From a virus: a stretch of 64,000 nucleotides of DNA. The notes under the pieces were generated by a model that was not told where the DNA came from, did no database searches, and saw only the letters and a program-made list of their open reading frames with translations. The position numbers and the translations under genes are program-made. The stretch lies in the IMG/VR virus record IMGVR_UViG_3300021424_000003, positions 55,345 to 119,344 of that record; one strand, given 5' to 3'. Positions 27,574-37,016 of the stretch are shown piece by piece (positions within the stretch are counted from its first letter, which is position 1; the number at the start of each line of letters is the position of its first letter).

Positions 27574-28827
27574 ATGGATGATATAGATAGCGAAATAAAA
27601 GAGCTGGAATCCTTGAAGTTGATTACAGTTCGCGTTAAAACGGAAGAGGAAGAACTCTTTGCAGATTTCCCCATGCCGCAGATATGGGAAGACTATTCTG
27701 ATGAAGCTCTCTTTGGGGATGAGGATGGACTTGATGCCTATGATTCAAAATCCCTGAAACAGTGGTTTAAAGAGAAATGGGTAGACATTTCCAGGCCAAA
27801 GCCTGGCGGTGGGTTTGAGCCGTGTGGGAGAGATAAGGCCGGCAAGGGTAAATACCCCAAATGCGTTCCAGCATCACGAGCAGCAAAAATGAAGCCATCC
27901 GAGATTGCCTCAGCAGTAAGGCGCAAAAGAAAAGCGGAGTCCACCCAGCAAAGGGACGGGAAAAAGCCCATATATGTCTCGACAATGAAAAAAGACGCCA
28001 GAGGTGAGGATTTCGGTGAGAAGGCCGCTATTCCAACAAATAGGGCGCTTTACGAGAGAGTTAAGGCGGAAGCAAAAGCCAAGTTCGATGTTTACCCATC
28101 GGCCTATGCAAACGCCTGGCTTGTAAGAGAATATAAAAAGCGTGGTGGTGGGTACAGAGAAGGCGCAAAAGAAATGGACGCCGACTACGTGGATGAGGTG
28201 GAGGAATTAAGCGAAAAACAACTCTCTGACTTCATAGATTGGGTTGACGAAAAGGCAGCGAAGAGAAATCCTCGCTTAAAAGACCCCAAAGGTGGCCTCA
28301 CGGCGGCCGGTAGGGCGTACTTTAAGAGGACTCAAGGGGCAAACCTGAAACCGGGGGTTCGTGGACCGGCAGATACTCCGGAAAAAATGCGCCGTAAGGG
28401 TTCTTTTTTGACAAGATTTTTTACCAATCCTTCTGGCCCCATGGTCGACGATAAGGGCAGAGCCACTCGGCTTGCGCTATCTGCTGCGGCGTGGGGCGAA
28501 CCTGTTCCCAAGAACGCGGAGGATGCGGCTCGTCTAGCAGCAAAAGGCAGAAGGCTTCTAGACAGGTATGAGAATACAAAAAAACGTAAAAAAGACGACG
28601 CTCCCAATGTGGAACCTCAGTCAATTTCAATGTCCAACGAAGATATGGCTCAAAAATTCATAGACGGCCTATCCGACGATGATTTTGAGAAGATATTCCC
28701 AGAAGGTAGCGAGTGGGTAATACCGACAGAAGAAAAGTGGCTGTTTGACGTCGCAGGTGCATTTTTGCGTCGCAGCATAACCAACAGAAGGAAAAGGAAA
28801 CGCAAAAAGCGGAGAATGTTCCTATGA
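27574..28827 (+). CDS. basic phage protein with DUF5872/DUF6321-like segments
   Basis: 417 aa. An acidic N-terminus is followed by SLKQWFKEKWVDISRPK and a Cys motif EPCGR...KYPKC (residues about 65-95), then YPSAYANAWLVREYKKRGGG (about 175-195) and GGLTAAGRAYFKRTQGANLK (about 235-255). These resemble small domains of unknown function (DUF5872 and DUF6321, assigned from memory) found in phage and algal-virus proteins. The C-terminus is highly basic (RRKRKRKKRR). ATGA overlap with the nuclease gene. A DNA-associated or virion role is plausible but unproven. Confidence 0.6.
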   Translation: MDDIDSEIKELESLKLITVRVKTEEEELFADFPMPQIWEDYSDEALFGDEDGLDAYDSKSLKQWFKEKWVDISRPKPGGGFEPCGRDKAGKGKYPKCVPASRAAKMKPSEIASAVRRKRKAESTQQRDGKKPIYVSTMKKDARGEDFGEKAAIPTNRALYERVKAEAKAKFDVYPSAYANAWLVREYKKRGGGYREGAKEMDADYVDEVEELSEKQLSDFIDWVDEKAAKRNPRLKDPKGGLTAAGRAYFKRTQGANLKPGVRGPADTPEKMRRKGSFLTRFFTNPSGPMVDDKGRATRLALSAAAWGEPVPKNAEDAARLAAKGRRLLDRYENTKKRKKDDAPNVEPQSISMSNEDMAQKFIDGLSDDDFEKIFPEGSEWVIPTEEKWLFDVAGAFLRRSITNRRKRKRKKRRMFL

Positions 28828-29234
28828 GTAGCAGATTTTGGTATGGAGCGACCACGCTTGGGATTGTTGACGGTGACACAATAGACCTGATGATTGACCT
28901 TGGCTTCAATATCCACCACAAAATCAGAGTCCGGCTCTATGGCGTGAATGCCCCAGAATCAAGGACAAAAGACCTTGCCGAGAAAGAACTAGGTTTGAAA
29001 GCGAAAAAGTTCACCGAGGAATGGCTTACTCAGAACAAGTGGATTTATGTCAACACAATCCCAGACAAAAATGACAAATACGGAAGAATTCTGGCCAAAA
29101 TATATACAGACGAAAACATCTACAGACCAGAGGTGAAGTGCCTCAACGAGGACATCATTAAGTCGGGATTTGCCCGCGAGTACTACGGTGTTGGCGATAA
29201 AACGTGGGCAGAATTCAAGAAGAAAGGGTCGTAG
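28824..29234 (+). CDS. staphylococcal nuclease-like (thermonuclease) domain protein
   Basis: 136 aa, a single SNase OB-fold domain. Visible hallmarks: VDGDTIDL near residue 13, an RVRLYGVNAPE block (catalytic Arg and Glu region) near residues 32-42, and the DKYGRILA block near 80. The family hydrolyses DNA and RNA with calcium. Start overlaps the preceding stop (ATGA). No signal peptide, so it acts in the cell, perhaps in host DNA degradation or recombination. Confidence 0.85.
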   Translation: MSSRFWYGATTLGIVDGDTIDLMIDLGFNIHHKIRVRLYGVNAPESRTKDLAEKELGLKAKKFTEEWLTQNKWIYVNTIPDKNDKYGRILAKIYTDENIYRPEVKCLNEDIIKSGFAREYYGVGDKTWAEFKKKGS

Positions 29235-29992
29235 TGGAAGAGAAAAACATACTCGCAATGCTCATGTCTGGCATGCCTATTCGCATTGTTTCAGACAGCA
29301 AACCGGAACATCATTCGCTTGCCCCTGAAGAGAGAGAGCTTGCAGATTCGCTAGTGCGAATAGCCGAAAAATTCGGGAAATTCAACGAAGACGGCAAGGG
29401 AATCTGGGCTGGATACAAGCCCGCATCGAGCAACACCAAAGCCTCAATCGGGGTCAAATGCTCAAACTGTGTTCTTTATTTGGGCGGCGGCCAGTGCAGG
29501 ATAATACAAAATACCGTTGAGCCGGAAGGAAAGTGCCGTTTTGCTGTAATTCCAGACGGAGTTGTTGAGGGTTATAAATCAGCGGAGGACGGCATCGAGT
29601 ATAAAGTGGGCGACAAGTGCCCCACCGCCACACGCGACATAGCCGTAAACCTCAAGAATAGAGGTAAGGCAATCAAGACAGCAATGTATGGGCCCCTGAA
29701 TCCATCAGAAGAAAATAACGAATACTGGGCGAAGATTGGCTCAGAATGGGATGTCACTGCTGATGAGGCAAGAAAGCAGAGATGCGGAAATTGCGCCGTC
29801 TTTATAGTCACACCAGAAATGAAGGACTGTATCAAAACAGGCCTAACCGAAGAGAACAAAATGGACGATTGGGATTCAATTGACGCGGCGGGTGAACTTG
29901 GGTACTGCGAGGCTTTTGATTTTAAATGCGCATCCAAGAGGACATGTAGGGCCTGGGTCACGGGCGGACCAGTAACTCGGACTAAGAAGTAA
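29234..29992 (+). CDS. cysteine-rich phage protein, unknown function
   Basis: 252 aa. The GTG at 29234 overlaps the nuclease TAG (TAGTG) and is preferred over an upstream in-frame ATG that would overlap by 31 bp. Cys motifs KCSNCVLYLGGGQCRI (about residues 75-90) and RCGNCAVF (about 185-192), with GKCRFAVIPDG between. The spacing suggests metal or Fe-S binding in virion-associated proteins. Ends 2 bp from the convergent RNR gene. Function unknown. Confidence 0.65.
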   Translation: MEEKNILAMLMSGMPIRIVSDSKPEHHSLAPEERELADSLVRIAEKFGKFNEDGKGIWAGYKPASSNTKASIGVKCSNCVLYLGGGQCRIIQNTVEPEGKCRFAVIPDGVVEGYKSAEDGIEYKVGDKCPTATRDIAVNLKNRGKAIKTAMYGPLNPSEENNEYWAKIGSEWDVTADEARKQRCGNCAVFIVTPEMKDCIKTGLTEENKMDDWDSIDAAGELGYCEAFDFKCASKRTCRAWVTGGPVTRTKK

Positions 29993-29994
29993 AC

Positions 29995-31920
29995 CTACTT
30001 AATTGGGCATGCCCCTGTAGCACAGTTCTCTGCATCGATATCTTCGCCGACTTTAGAAACGTAAAGCGGTACGGAGAAGTCGACTTTAGCAAGCATCTTT
30101 TCGTATGAATCTTTTGTTATTTCCTCATATGGAGCAAGAGCAAAATTGTGCTCTGAATGGAGAAGGAAAGAAACAGATTTAACGGAAGAGTCGTAGTTCT
30201 TCTCAAGCCATTCTTTTATGTCCGTTAGCTCCTCTTTTCGGTAGTAAACAGTCACAGAAACGGCGTTATCTGCCCACACGGTCTGCATCATCTTAACCCA
30301 CTCAAGTTGTTCAATTGCTGTCATTTCTGCTGCGAGCACCGCGTTCGCTGGAGACTCACACGGGAATTCGACGACGTACCTTGTGTGGTCTTCGCGGCCG
30401 TCAATACCAATATCCCACTGAACCCTGTATCCACGCTTGCGGCAAGCCTCAACCAGGGGGTCAGCCGAACCAAATCGAACTCTTCTTATGTAATACCTAG
30501 CGTAGGCTGGGTGCACCCCTGGAGTTATGCCCGGCAAGAGCGAAAGAGTTCCGGACGGCTGAACAGTAGTAAGCCTTACAGACTTGGGGAAATTATTTTC
30601 TTTTGAGTAATTCTCATCAAATTCGCGAAGGTTTCTATAAACGGAATCTAGCCATGAAGTCTGTTCTTCTGATGCCTGAAGAATGCCAGTTACTGACTGC
30701 CCCAGTCGTGCGTTCTGCTTAACAATATTGGTTGTCTTCTCATACGGGTAGTTCATTCGTGTTATCTGCTTCTGGACCTTATACAGCAGAATGCTTATTT
30801 CCTGAAACTGCTCAATCGAATCTATATTCGGCAAGAAAATTGTTGCAAGGTTGCAAGATTCACCATCGGCAAGACCTATTTCTGCGCAAGGGTTGAACCC
30901 GTCTACTGTGTTGTCTTGCCTCTTTTCACCTAGACGTCCATATGTACGCGCAAGGCGACGATTTAGCAGACCGTATGGTTCCCCCGAGCCATCATACCCC
31001 TTCCATAGTTCAGGCATTATTTCATCAAAATGGTCTGCATAAATACTGTTATTGGAATTAGCCCTCCATGCGGGGACGTTCCCTGATGACCAATTCTTTG
31101 CACGAAGGAAAAGAACGTCATCGGGGTCACCCATCGCTATTTGCGCTGACCGCCTTGACGAGCCGGAAACAACAATGCGACCAATAATGTTGCAAATATC
31201 CAAAACATCAACAGACCTCAATTTCTTGCCAATACGATTATCTAGAACTTTACAGATGTCAGTAATTCCTTCAATCAACGCACCAGGACCGGAAGCTGTG
31301 CCCCCGAATGTTTTTAGCGGAGCACCAAACTCTCTAATTAATAGCGTGGAATACGTGAAAGACCGTCCAGTATCAAAGTAAGACTTTAAAACACTATGTA
31401 GGAGTCGGCGCCACCCGGTTCGACTATCTGGAACAATAATATCTGCATCATTCGTGCGCTCATGCGCAATCACAACGCCAGCCTTGACTTTAGGGAGCTC
31501 GTGAATTTTCGAGCGCTCTACCGAAAACCCAACCCCGCCACCGAGCATGAGATAATCGAAAAGCATTTCGAAGTCCTCAATTTTTTCTATGTTTGTGAAG
31601 TAGCAGTTATTCAGCGATGTTGCATTGAATTTGTTAACGAGAGGCGTACCAAGCTGCCATAGCGAACGGCCGGAAAATGAGCACCGGAGATTAAAGCAAT
31701 GGTCAAACAGCTTCTCTGCTTCTTTCTCTGATAATGGGACTCCAATTTCAAGAGCGCCATTTATCACACGCTCAAGCGTTTCAGTCCATGTTTCATTATT
31801 TCCATTATCGTTCCGTCTGCTATATGTGCGAAGAAAAACTATTTCCCCCAAGCCGTTAAAGCCCCACGGGGGTGTTTTTAGGGAATATGAATCTACAAAA
31901 TCTCTTCCTAGCTGCATCAT
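29995..31920 (-). CDS. nrdJ: adenosylcobalamin-dependent (class II) ribonucleoside-triphosphate reductase, monomeric type
   Basis: 641 aa. Reduces ribonucleotides to deoxyribonucleotides using B12. The active-site NPCAEIGLADGESC has two cysteines 11 residues apart, as in the Lactobacillus monomeric enzyme (C408/C419). The N-terminal redox Cys is in SLNNCYFTN, and the C-terminal shuttle pair is in CATGAC at the extreme end. Glycine-rich GGGVGFSVE lies near residue 130. All five key cysteines are visible, so it should be active. RBS AAGGAAG precedes the start, where two ATGs are adjacent. It is convergent with the gene ending at 29992 and heads a minus-strand island of three genes. With thyX it supplies dNTPs for replication. 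Confidence 0.93.
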   Translation of the reverse strand: MMQLGRDFVDSYSLKTPPWGFNGLGEIVFLRTYSRRNDNGNNETWTETLERVINGALEIGVPLSEKEAEKLFDHCFNLRCSFSGRSLWQLGTPLVNKFNATSLNNCYFTNIEKIEDFEMLFDYLMLGGGVGFSVERSKIHELPKVKAGVVIAHERTNDADIIVPDSRTGWRRLLHSVLKSYFDTGRSFTYSTLLIREFGAPLKTFGGTASGPGALIEGITDICKVLDNRIGKKLRSVDVLDICNIIGRIVVSGSSRRSAQIAMGDPDDVLFLRAKNWSSGNVPAWRANSNNSIYADHFDEIMPELWKGYDGSGEPYGLLNRRLARTYGRLGEKRQDNTVDGFNPCAEIGLADGESCNLATIFLPNIDSIEQFQEISILLYKVQKQITRMNYPYEKTTNIVKQNARLGQSVTGILQASEEQTSWLDSVYRNLREFDENYSKENNFPKSVRLTTVQPSGTLSLLPGITPGVHPAYARYYIRRVRFGSADPLVEACRKRGYRVQWDIGIDGREDHTRYVVEFPCESPANAVLAAEMTAIEQLEWVKMMQTVWADNAVSVTVYYRKEELTDIKEWLEKNYDSSVKSVSFLLHSEHNFALAPYEEITKDSYEKMLAKVDFSVPLYVSKVGEDIDAENCATGACPIK

Positions 31921-31954
31921 TTCTTCCTTTGGAGACCGTGGGTGGCTTTAGAGA

Positions 31955-31970
31955 TACGATTGTATCTCAT
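31955..31970. promoter_or_regulatory. palindrome upstream of nrdJ
   Basis: AGATAC-GATT-GTATCT, a perfect 6-bp inverted repeat 35 bp upstream of the nrdJ start in the gap between nrdJ and the next minus-strand gene. It could be an operator. Single copy. Confidence 0.4.
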
Positions 31971-32021
31971 TGGAAAATACTGAAACCGTCCAGTGTCCCC
32001 GGAAGTTTGACCGTTCAGTTT

Positions 32022-32360
32022 TTATAGAGATTTTGGATTCTTGACTATTCCAAGACGAAGTGCTTCAGAAAAGGGAACATACTTTCCCTTGCTGTGGATA
32101 AGAACATCTGCCTTAACGTATGGATTTATATGTCGCTCTTCATAAATGTCCTCTTCTACGAGAATCATCTGCGACTCCATTAATGTTTCGCTTATTCCTA
32201 GACCAAATATAATTTTCGGTGCAGACTCTTCTGAGCCGGGACAGTCCCCTGTTGGGTGTCCGCAAATCGGACATGGCCCTCTATCTCCGCTCAGGATTGT
32301 TGTGTCGGGGAATACCCTCCTGTTCCCCCCATCATTCGGCGTGTTATAAAAGGAATTCAT
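32022..32360 (-). CDS. small zinc-ribbon-like hypothetical protein
   Basis: 112 aa. CPICGHPTGDC (residues about 30-40) resembles a zinc knuckle. The second half includes KADVLIHSKGKYVPFSEALRLG. I associate this layout with uncharacterised actinophage proteins. Minus strand, between the RNR and the 211-aa gene. Confidence 0.6.
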   Translation of the reverse strand: MNSFYNTPNDGGNRRVFPDTTILSGDRGPCPICGHPTGDCPGSEESAPKIIFGLGISETLMESQMILVEEDIYEERHINPYVKADVLIHSKGKYVPFSEALRLGIVKNPKSL

Positions 32361-32377
32361 TGGATAATTATACAGTA

Positions 32378-33013
32378 TTACATTTCCTGTACGAAAAATC
32401 CGTTCCTGACCATCGCCATCATCAACTCGTCGAAGGCCTCGGGTGGTAACTCTTCAGAATTTATATCCTGAGAAATGGCCATGCCAAGCATCTTGGGATA
32501 TGTGTATTCTCTCATAACTTTTTCCCCGCCGCCAGGGTGAATAAGCATGTCGAGCCATGTAATTTTCCTTCCCTCGCCATAGACGTACGGAACTGCAACA
32601 ACATCGACACGAGGCTCGCCATCTATGAGAGATGCGTGAGATATTGTCACACACTCATGAACTCCAGAAATACTGTCATCTGCAAATATTTTAGCTAGGT
32701 CTAATTCATGAGTTTTTTCTTTATCGAATGAGCAAAACCCCTCCGCGACCATTGTTATGTCCGTTGCGCCCCAGAATTTACGGAGCGCCACGCACAGGGA
32801 GCCGCATTGAGCCAGTCTGTCAGCCGGGGGCATTCTCATGTATTCCCTCTGAAGTTGAGCCACGATAGACAGACGACCGTCCGCCCAGCCAAAAAAATTG
32901 AAATTTAGGTCTTCGCCGAGCCCGTATTCCGTTACGGACAGGGCTTTTGCTAGTTGGGCAGACGTTACGGACAGCGCTATTTTACTAAAAATGTTGTCAT
33001 AATTTCCGTCCAT
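32378..33013 (-). CDS. hypothetical protein of the minus-strand RNR island
   Basis: 211 aa, acidic, mixed alpha/beta; not recognised. It starts at 33013 only about 13 nt after a TATACT -10 on the minus strand, and is divergent from the H1-like gene. The segment FCSFDKEKTHELDLAKIFADD and the C-terminal EAFDELMMAMVRNGF have no motif I can assign. Confidence 0.6.
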   Translation of the reverse strand: MDGNYDNIFSKIALSVTSAQLAKALSVTEYGLGEDLNFNFFGWADGRLSIVAQLQREYMRMPPADRLAQCGSLCVALRKFWGATDITMVAEGFCSFDKEKTHELDLAKIFADDSISGVHECVTISHASLIDGEPRVDVVAVPYVYGEGRKITWLDMLIHPGGGEKVMREYTYPKMLGMAISQDINSEELPPEAFDELMMAMVRNGFFVQEM

Positions 33014-33090
33014 TTAAAAAATTCTAGTATATTTTTCCTACATTTCAGGACATCCCCTGGGGCCGCGCTTCTACTACTAATATTGGCGAT
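33014..33090. promoter_or_regulatory. divergent near-leaderless promoters
   Basis: Plus strand: -10 TAATAT at 33078-33083 with ATG only 7 nt further (33091), implying a leaderless mRNA. The element CTACTAATAT recurs before the gene at 38804. Minus strand: TATACT, about 13 nt before the ATG at 33013. Confidence 0.5.
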
Positions 33091-33492
33091 ATGAGCAACA
33101 CTAAGAAAAAAACAGTCAAAAAGACAACGGCCAAAAAAGCACCCGCGAAAAAGCAGGTAGCCAAAAAAGCCGCAGCACCCAAAGCCCCCGTGAAAAAGCA
33201 GGCGGCCAAGAAGGCTGCACCAGCTAAGAAGGCTGCACCGGCTAAGAAAAATAAAAACCTTATTGATTCAATCGAAAACAAAATTGAGGCAGCTACGGGC
33301 ATTGAAATTCCTCAGTCCGTAATTAAAGAAGTTAAAGAAATGCACAACGCTTTGAGCGAGATGGATATGCCAAAGTTTTCGACAACAAAAACCAGCAACG
33401 GCGATGTAAATGTAAGTGTGTCATTTTCTACTCCCCCATCGCTAAAAAAGCTCTCCTGGTTTAAAAGAATATTTGGTCCTAAAAAAAAGTAA
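33091..33492 (+). CDS. histone H1-like Lys/Ala/Pro-rich DNA-binding protein
   Basis: 133 aa. Residues 1-55 are KKTAKKAPAKK-type repeats like the tails of H1 and of actinobacterial HU/Lsr2-associated proteins. The remainder is a short helical domain with DSIENKIEAATGIEIP and a basic C-terminus. It presumably binds DNA non-specifically for genome compaction or host nucleoid interference. Probably leaderless (see promoter). Confidence 0.7.
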   Translation: MSNTKKKTVKKTTAKKAPAKKQVAKKAAAPKAPVKKQAAKKAAPAKKAAPAKKNKNLIDSIENKIEAATGIEIPQSVIKEVKEMHNALSEMDMPKFSTTKTSNGDVNVSVSFSTPPSLKKLSWFKRIFGPKKK

Positions 33493-33501
33493 ACTTCGCC
33501 C

Positions 33502-33906
33502 GTGACGACGGAGCACAGGAAAGCCCCAAGGCGGAAAATAGTATCCGTTAAAAGAACGGGCCGATGGGGTCAATATCAGCACGAGCACAGGCTTAGCTGC
33601 GGTCACGTTGAATTACGCCCAAGAAAAGCGTCTACCCCCACCCTCGCGTGCGCATGGTGCTATAGGGCGGCAAGGATGCAAATTGAACTTTCGTCGCTGG
33701 GAAAAAATGAACAGCAGCAACTTGACGAGGGCGATGACCCGACTGTAGAGTCGCGCATCAGTCAGATACGGGCATCAATAGCTGCGAGATTTTCTGTTCC
33801 GCTGGAAGCAGTGGACATAGTTTCGAGCATTGCGACTGGGGAAGTTGTTGTGAGTTATGCAACTGTTTTTCTTTCGCAAAACGACATACGCCGCATATCT
33901 GAGTAA
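33502..33906 (+). CDS. hypothetical protein with zinc-finger-like Cys/His set
   Basis: 134 aa, GTG start nine bases after the H1-like gene. CGHVELRPR...CAWC (residues about 33-55) is a C-H...C-C arrangement. The C-terminal half (ARFSVPLEAVDIVSSIATGEVVVSY) is compact alpha/beta. Function unknown; possibly DNA-binding. Confidence 0.6.
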   Translation: MTTEHRKAPRRKIVSVKRTGRWGQYQHEHRLSCGHVELRPRKASTPTLACAWCYRAARMQIELSSLGKNEQQQLDEGDDPTVESRISQIRASIAARFSVPLEAVDIVSSIATGEVVVSYATVFLSQNDIRRISE

Positions 33907-33922
33907 AGCATCTACGGCATGG

Positions 33923-34297
33923 GTGGGAAATTTGGGAGACAAATTCGATGAAGCACCAGAAAATGGGAGATGCAGCGGGGAAGACCCAAACATATGGTTC
34001 CCTGTATTCAGCAGGTCGCCAAGCAAGCGGGAACGCACGGCGGTAAACAAAAGAATAGCGATAGCAAAATCGTTCTGTTCAACCTGCGAGCACTCAGTCC
34101 AGTGTCTCGAATACTCCTTGCGTCACGAACCCCTAGGCATATGGGGGGGAATGACGGAGCTGGAGAGGGCCAAGTTGAGGTCAGCGCGCGGAATCAATCT
34201 CTCCCGTGAGGGTAGGATATTTTTTCCTGGTGTCGGCATGAGGAATGCCAACGGCACAAGTGCTAGCTACAGGGCAAAGATAGATATCGATGGCTAG
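33923..34297 (+). CDS. WhiB-family iron-sulfur transcription regulator
   Basis: About 124 aa from GTG 33923; a longer start at 33857 would overlap the previous gene by 50 bp. Four conserved cysteines: RCSGEDP, then FCSTCEHSVQC. The GIWGGMTELER turn that defines WhiB/Wbl proteins follows. Wbl proteins bind a 4Fe-4S cluster and partner with region 4 of the principal sigma factor, and are restricted to Actinobacteria and their phages, which supports the host assignment. The gene overlaps the primase-helicase start by 8 bp. It may redirect host transcription or act at phage promoters. Confidence 0.92.
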   Translation: MGNLGDKFDEAPENGRCSGEDPNIWFPVFSRSPSKRERTAVNKRIAIAKSFCSTCEHSVQCLEYSLRHEPLGIWGGMTELERAKLRSARGINLSREGRIFFPGVGMRNANGTSASYRAKIDIDG

Positions 34298-36032
34298 CGC
34301 TCAATATAAACACACGCAAACGCTCCTCAGCAGACTCGTCGGTGTCAGGTCGACCCCTGCGGGGTGGGAGGCCTCATGCCCCTGCAGGGACGATGACAGG
34401 AATCCTTCCCTATCCGTGGCGGAGGGTGACGATGGGAAGGTATTGCTCCACTGTCACAGGGGGAACGGGTGCGATGTGGACAAAATATGCTCATCGATTG
34501 GCCTGACCACATCTGACCTATGGCCACCGAAAGAACCAGAGCCGATTAAAGAAAAAGACAAGCTTACTTTTGTCAAGTCTTACGACTATCTAGGCGAAGA
34601 CGGAAACTTACTGTTTCAAAAAGTTAGATATGTAAATCAATATGGGGTAAAAACATTTAGGCAACGAAAGCCGTCAGGAAGAGGAGAGTGGACCTATTCC
34701 TTGGGCGACACTCCAAAGGTTCTATATAACCTTCCGACGGTATTAAAAGCCGTTAAGGGCGGCGACCCAATCTGGATTGTCGAGGGCGAAAAGGATGCAG
34801 ACACCCTCACCGAGATGGGTGCGACAGCAACAACTGCCCCAGGTGGCGCCGGCAAGTGGCTAGACATACATACAGCAGCTCTTGCTGGTGCAACGATTGA
34901 CATAATTGCAGACAACGACACACCAGGGAAAGAGCATGCCGCACTCGTCTGCTCGGAGTTAGAAAAAGTCGGGTGCGACGTTCAGGTATGGATATGCCCA
35001 GACGTAAAAGACATTACAGAGCATCTTAATTCTGGTAAGGGCATAGATGACTTGGTTTTTTTTGATGTATCTACGGTGGAAAAAACAAATACATCAACTG
35101 GGCTGGACCAGGGCGAAGGAGCCAGCGATGGTGAGGTCGTATTATCGAAAATATCTACTCTTCTAAACAGGGACGACCTAACTATCGAACAGAAGATAGT
35201 CAAGGTGTCGAATGCTATTCATTCCTATTCCTCCACAGAATTAACGCTGGACGCTGGCCGCCTTGTTAATTGGGAGGAATTCCTAAAAGAGTCATCCAGT
35301 GATAATTATGACTGGGTAATACCGTGGCTTCTTGAAAAGTCGGAGCGAGTTATCGTTGTCGCAGCAGAGGGCGTTGGCAAAACAATGCTTGCGAGACAGG
35401 TCGCCATACTCACCGCGACTGGAATGCACCCTTTTACGTATCAAAGAATTAGTCCTGTCCGGACTCTTACCGTGGACCTGGAAAACCCAGAAAAAATTAT
35501 CAGACGAACCTCTCGGTCTATTCAGGCCCAAGCCCTCAGCTATGGATTCGAGAGAAAATCTCTGGCCGAGCTCTTTATTAAGCCATCTGGCATTGACCTG
35601 TTGAGAGTAAGCGACAGAATGCTTCTTGAGGAGCAGATAGAGAAAACTCAGCCGCAGATACTCGTAATGGGACCTCTTTATAAGTCATTTGTCGACCCTG
35701 GTGGAAGAACGTCGGAGGCGATAGCAGTTGAGGTGGCCAAGTATCTTGACTACATCAGAACCGTCTATGGGTGCGCATTGTGGCTGGAGCACCATGCCCC
35801 CCTCGGCCAGACTACGTCTACAAGAGACCTTAGGCCATTCGGCTCGGCAGTATGGTCTCGGTGGCCGGAATTTGGAATATCACTCCAGCCAGATTTCGGT
35901 GCTTCAACGCCATACACATATGATGTTCGACATTTCCGTGGTGCCAGAGATGAGCGCCCATGGCCTACTAAAATAAAGAGGGGTAAACGATTCCCGTTTG
36001 AGGTCATCGAATTCTCCGGAAGCTCCACATAG
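34290..36032 (+). CDS. primase-helicase (zinc finger, TOPRIM, RecA-like ATPase)
   Basis: 580 aa. N-terminal zinc-binding region CPCRDDDRNPSLS...CHRGNGC (residues 30-62), TOPRIM-like IWIVEGEKDADTL and IIADNDTPGKEHA (about 165-220), then a RecA/RepA-like ATPase with Walker A AAEGVGKTMLARQ (about 357-369), a Walker B-like ILVMGPLY (about 455) and LEHHAP (about 495). This architecture primes and unwinds DNA at phage forks, although the primase polymerase core itself is not obvious, so it may act mainly as a DnaB-type helicase or loader. Overlaps whiB by 8 bp. Confidence 0.85.
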   Translation: MASAQYKHTQTLLSRLVGVRSTPAGWEASCPCRDDDRNPSLSVAEGDDGKVLLHCHRGNGCDVDKICSSIGLTTSDLWPPKEPEPIKEKDKLTFVKSYDYLGEDGNLLFQKVRYVNQYGVKTFRQRKPSGRGEWTYSLGDTPKVLYNLPTVLKAVKGGDPIWIVEGEKDADTLTEMGATATTAPGGAGKWLDIHTAALAGATIDIIADNDTPGKEHAALVCSELEKVGCDVQVWICPDVKDITEHLNSGKGIDDLVFFDVSTVEKTNTSTGLDQGEGASDGEVVLSKISTLLNRDDLTIEQKIVKVSNAIHSYSSTELTLDAGRLVNWEEFLKESSSDNYDWVIPWLLEKSERVIVVAAEGVGKTMLARQVAILTATGMHPFTYQRISPVRTLTVDLENPEKIIRRTSRSIQAQALSYGFERKSLAELFIKPSGIDLLRVSDRMLLEEQIEKTQPQILVMGPLYKSFVDPGGRTSEAIAVEVAKYLDYIRTVYGCALWLEHHAPLGQTTSTRDLRPFGSAVWSRWPEFGISLQPDFGASTPYTYDVRHFRGARDERPWPTKIKRGKRFPFEVIEFSGSST

Positions 36033-36040
36033 TAGGAATA

Positions 36041-36685
36041 ATGACAAACGACAAAAACAAGCCCATATCTCGAGAATTCCTCAGTGAAAGAGATGCTCGC
36101 ATATTTAAGATGCGGCAGGCCGGAACATCGACTTCAGAAATAGCGAGACGGTTCGGGGTGACAACTAGGGCAGTCTCTAAGGCCATTCAGCGCCAGCTAG
36201 AGAAGATGAATCAAGAAACGATGATGGCATACCCAGAGGTCCTCAGAATGGAGCTAGAGCGCTTAGACAGCCTCCAGCAGGCAATATGGCCGATGACTCA
36301 GCATCGTAAGGTCAAAATGGACGACGGCTCAGAGGTGCCCGTTGAGCCGGATATGAAAGCGATTCAACAAGTTCTTTCTATTATGGATAGAAGAACGAAA
36401 TTGCTCGGTATGGACCACGTAAATCTAAACGTGCAGATGGATATGAACCAAATAAATTCCGACCCAATTAAGGTCACTCTTGCCGGTGCCCTGGGAAATC
36501 AGGAAAGCGAAAAATTTGACCCCGAATCGGAGGCCAAAAAACTGCTCGAACTTATGGGCGCTTCAGGGATACTCCCACCGGCTATGGTTAAGAAACTGCT
36601 TGATGGCGATAGCGATGTAATAGACGCAGACATCGTCGAAGACGAAATGGTCGCTGAGGGAGAATTAATAACTGAGGATGAGTGA
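36041..36685 (+). CDS. HTH protein, candidate terminase small subunit
   Basis: 214 aa. The N-terminal HTH (TSTSEIARRFGVTTRAVSKAIQ, shown as separate helices TSEIARRFGV and RAVSKAI) is followed by helical MELERLDSLQQAIWP and IMDRRTKLLGMDH, a pattern typical of small terminase subunits in actinophages. The C-terminus is acidic. No large terminase is present nearby, so the assignment is by sequence pattern only; a regulatory protein is the alternative. Confidence 0.5.
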   Translation: MTNDKNKPISREFLSERDARIFKMRQAGTSTSEIARRFGVTTRAVSKAIQRQLEKMNQETMMAYPEVLRMELERLDSLQQAIWPMTQHRKVKMDDGSEVPVEPDMKAIQQVLSIMDRRTKLLGMDHVNLNVQMDMNQINSDPIKVTLAGALGNQESEKFDPESEAKKLLELMGASGILPPAMVKKLLDGDSDVIDADIVEDEMVAEGELITEDE

Positions 36686-37016
36686 GAAAAACTCTATGAG
36701 AAAAGCTATGGACAAGGTAGTTGGCGAAATGCCCAATCTATCCGTTGCACCAATGACCAAAGACGACGATGGGCCAGTAGACAAGCAGGTTCTAATCCGC
36801 GTAAACGAAAAAGACCGAGCGAAATGGAAAAAAGCAGCCGAAGTAAGCGGAGTGAATTTATCAACCTGGATTAGGCACGTTCTGAACGCAGCGGCCACCG
36901 ATTTGCTTGAGTGCGGACACCCCATTAATCGACGGAAATACTATCCATGGGCGGAGTTCTGCCTAGATTGTGGTATGCGTCTTTCCGAAAAGCGACCTTC
37001 CGCTAGCAAACTATAA
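36678..37016 (+). CDS. ribbon-helix-helix protein with C-terminal zinc ribbon
   Basis: 112 aa. Residues about 37-75 (VLIRVNEKDRAKWKKAAE, then NLSTWIRHVLN) match the MobC/Arc-like ribbon-helix-helix pattern. CGHP...CLDCG at the C-terminus suggests a zinc site. ATG 36678 overlaps the upstream gene by 8 bp. Probably a DNA-binding regulator. Confidence 0.65.
   Translation: MSEKNSMRKAMDKVVGEMPNLSVAPMTKDDDGPVDKQVLIRVNEKDRAKWKKAAEVSGVNLSTWIRHVLNAAATDLLECGHPINRRKYYPWAEFCLDCGMRLSEKRPSASKL

Noticed and set aside
31988-32017. Terminator between nrdJ and the 112-aa gene
   Set aside because: The ACTGAA...TTCAGT pairing is imperfect and its T tract lies on the strand without upstream transcription.
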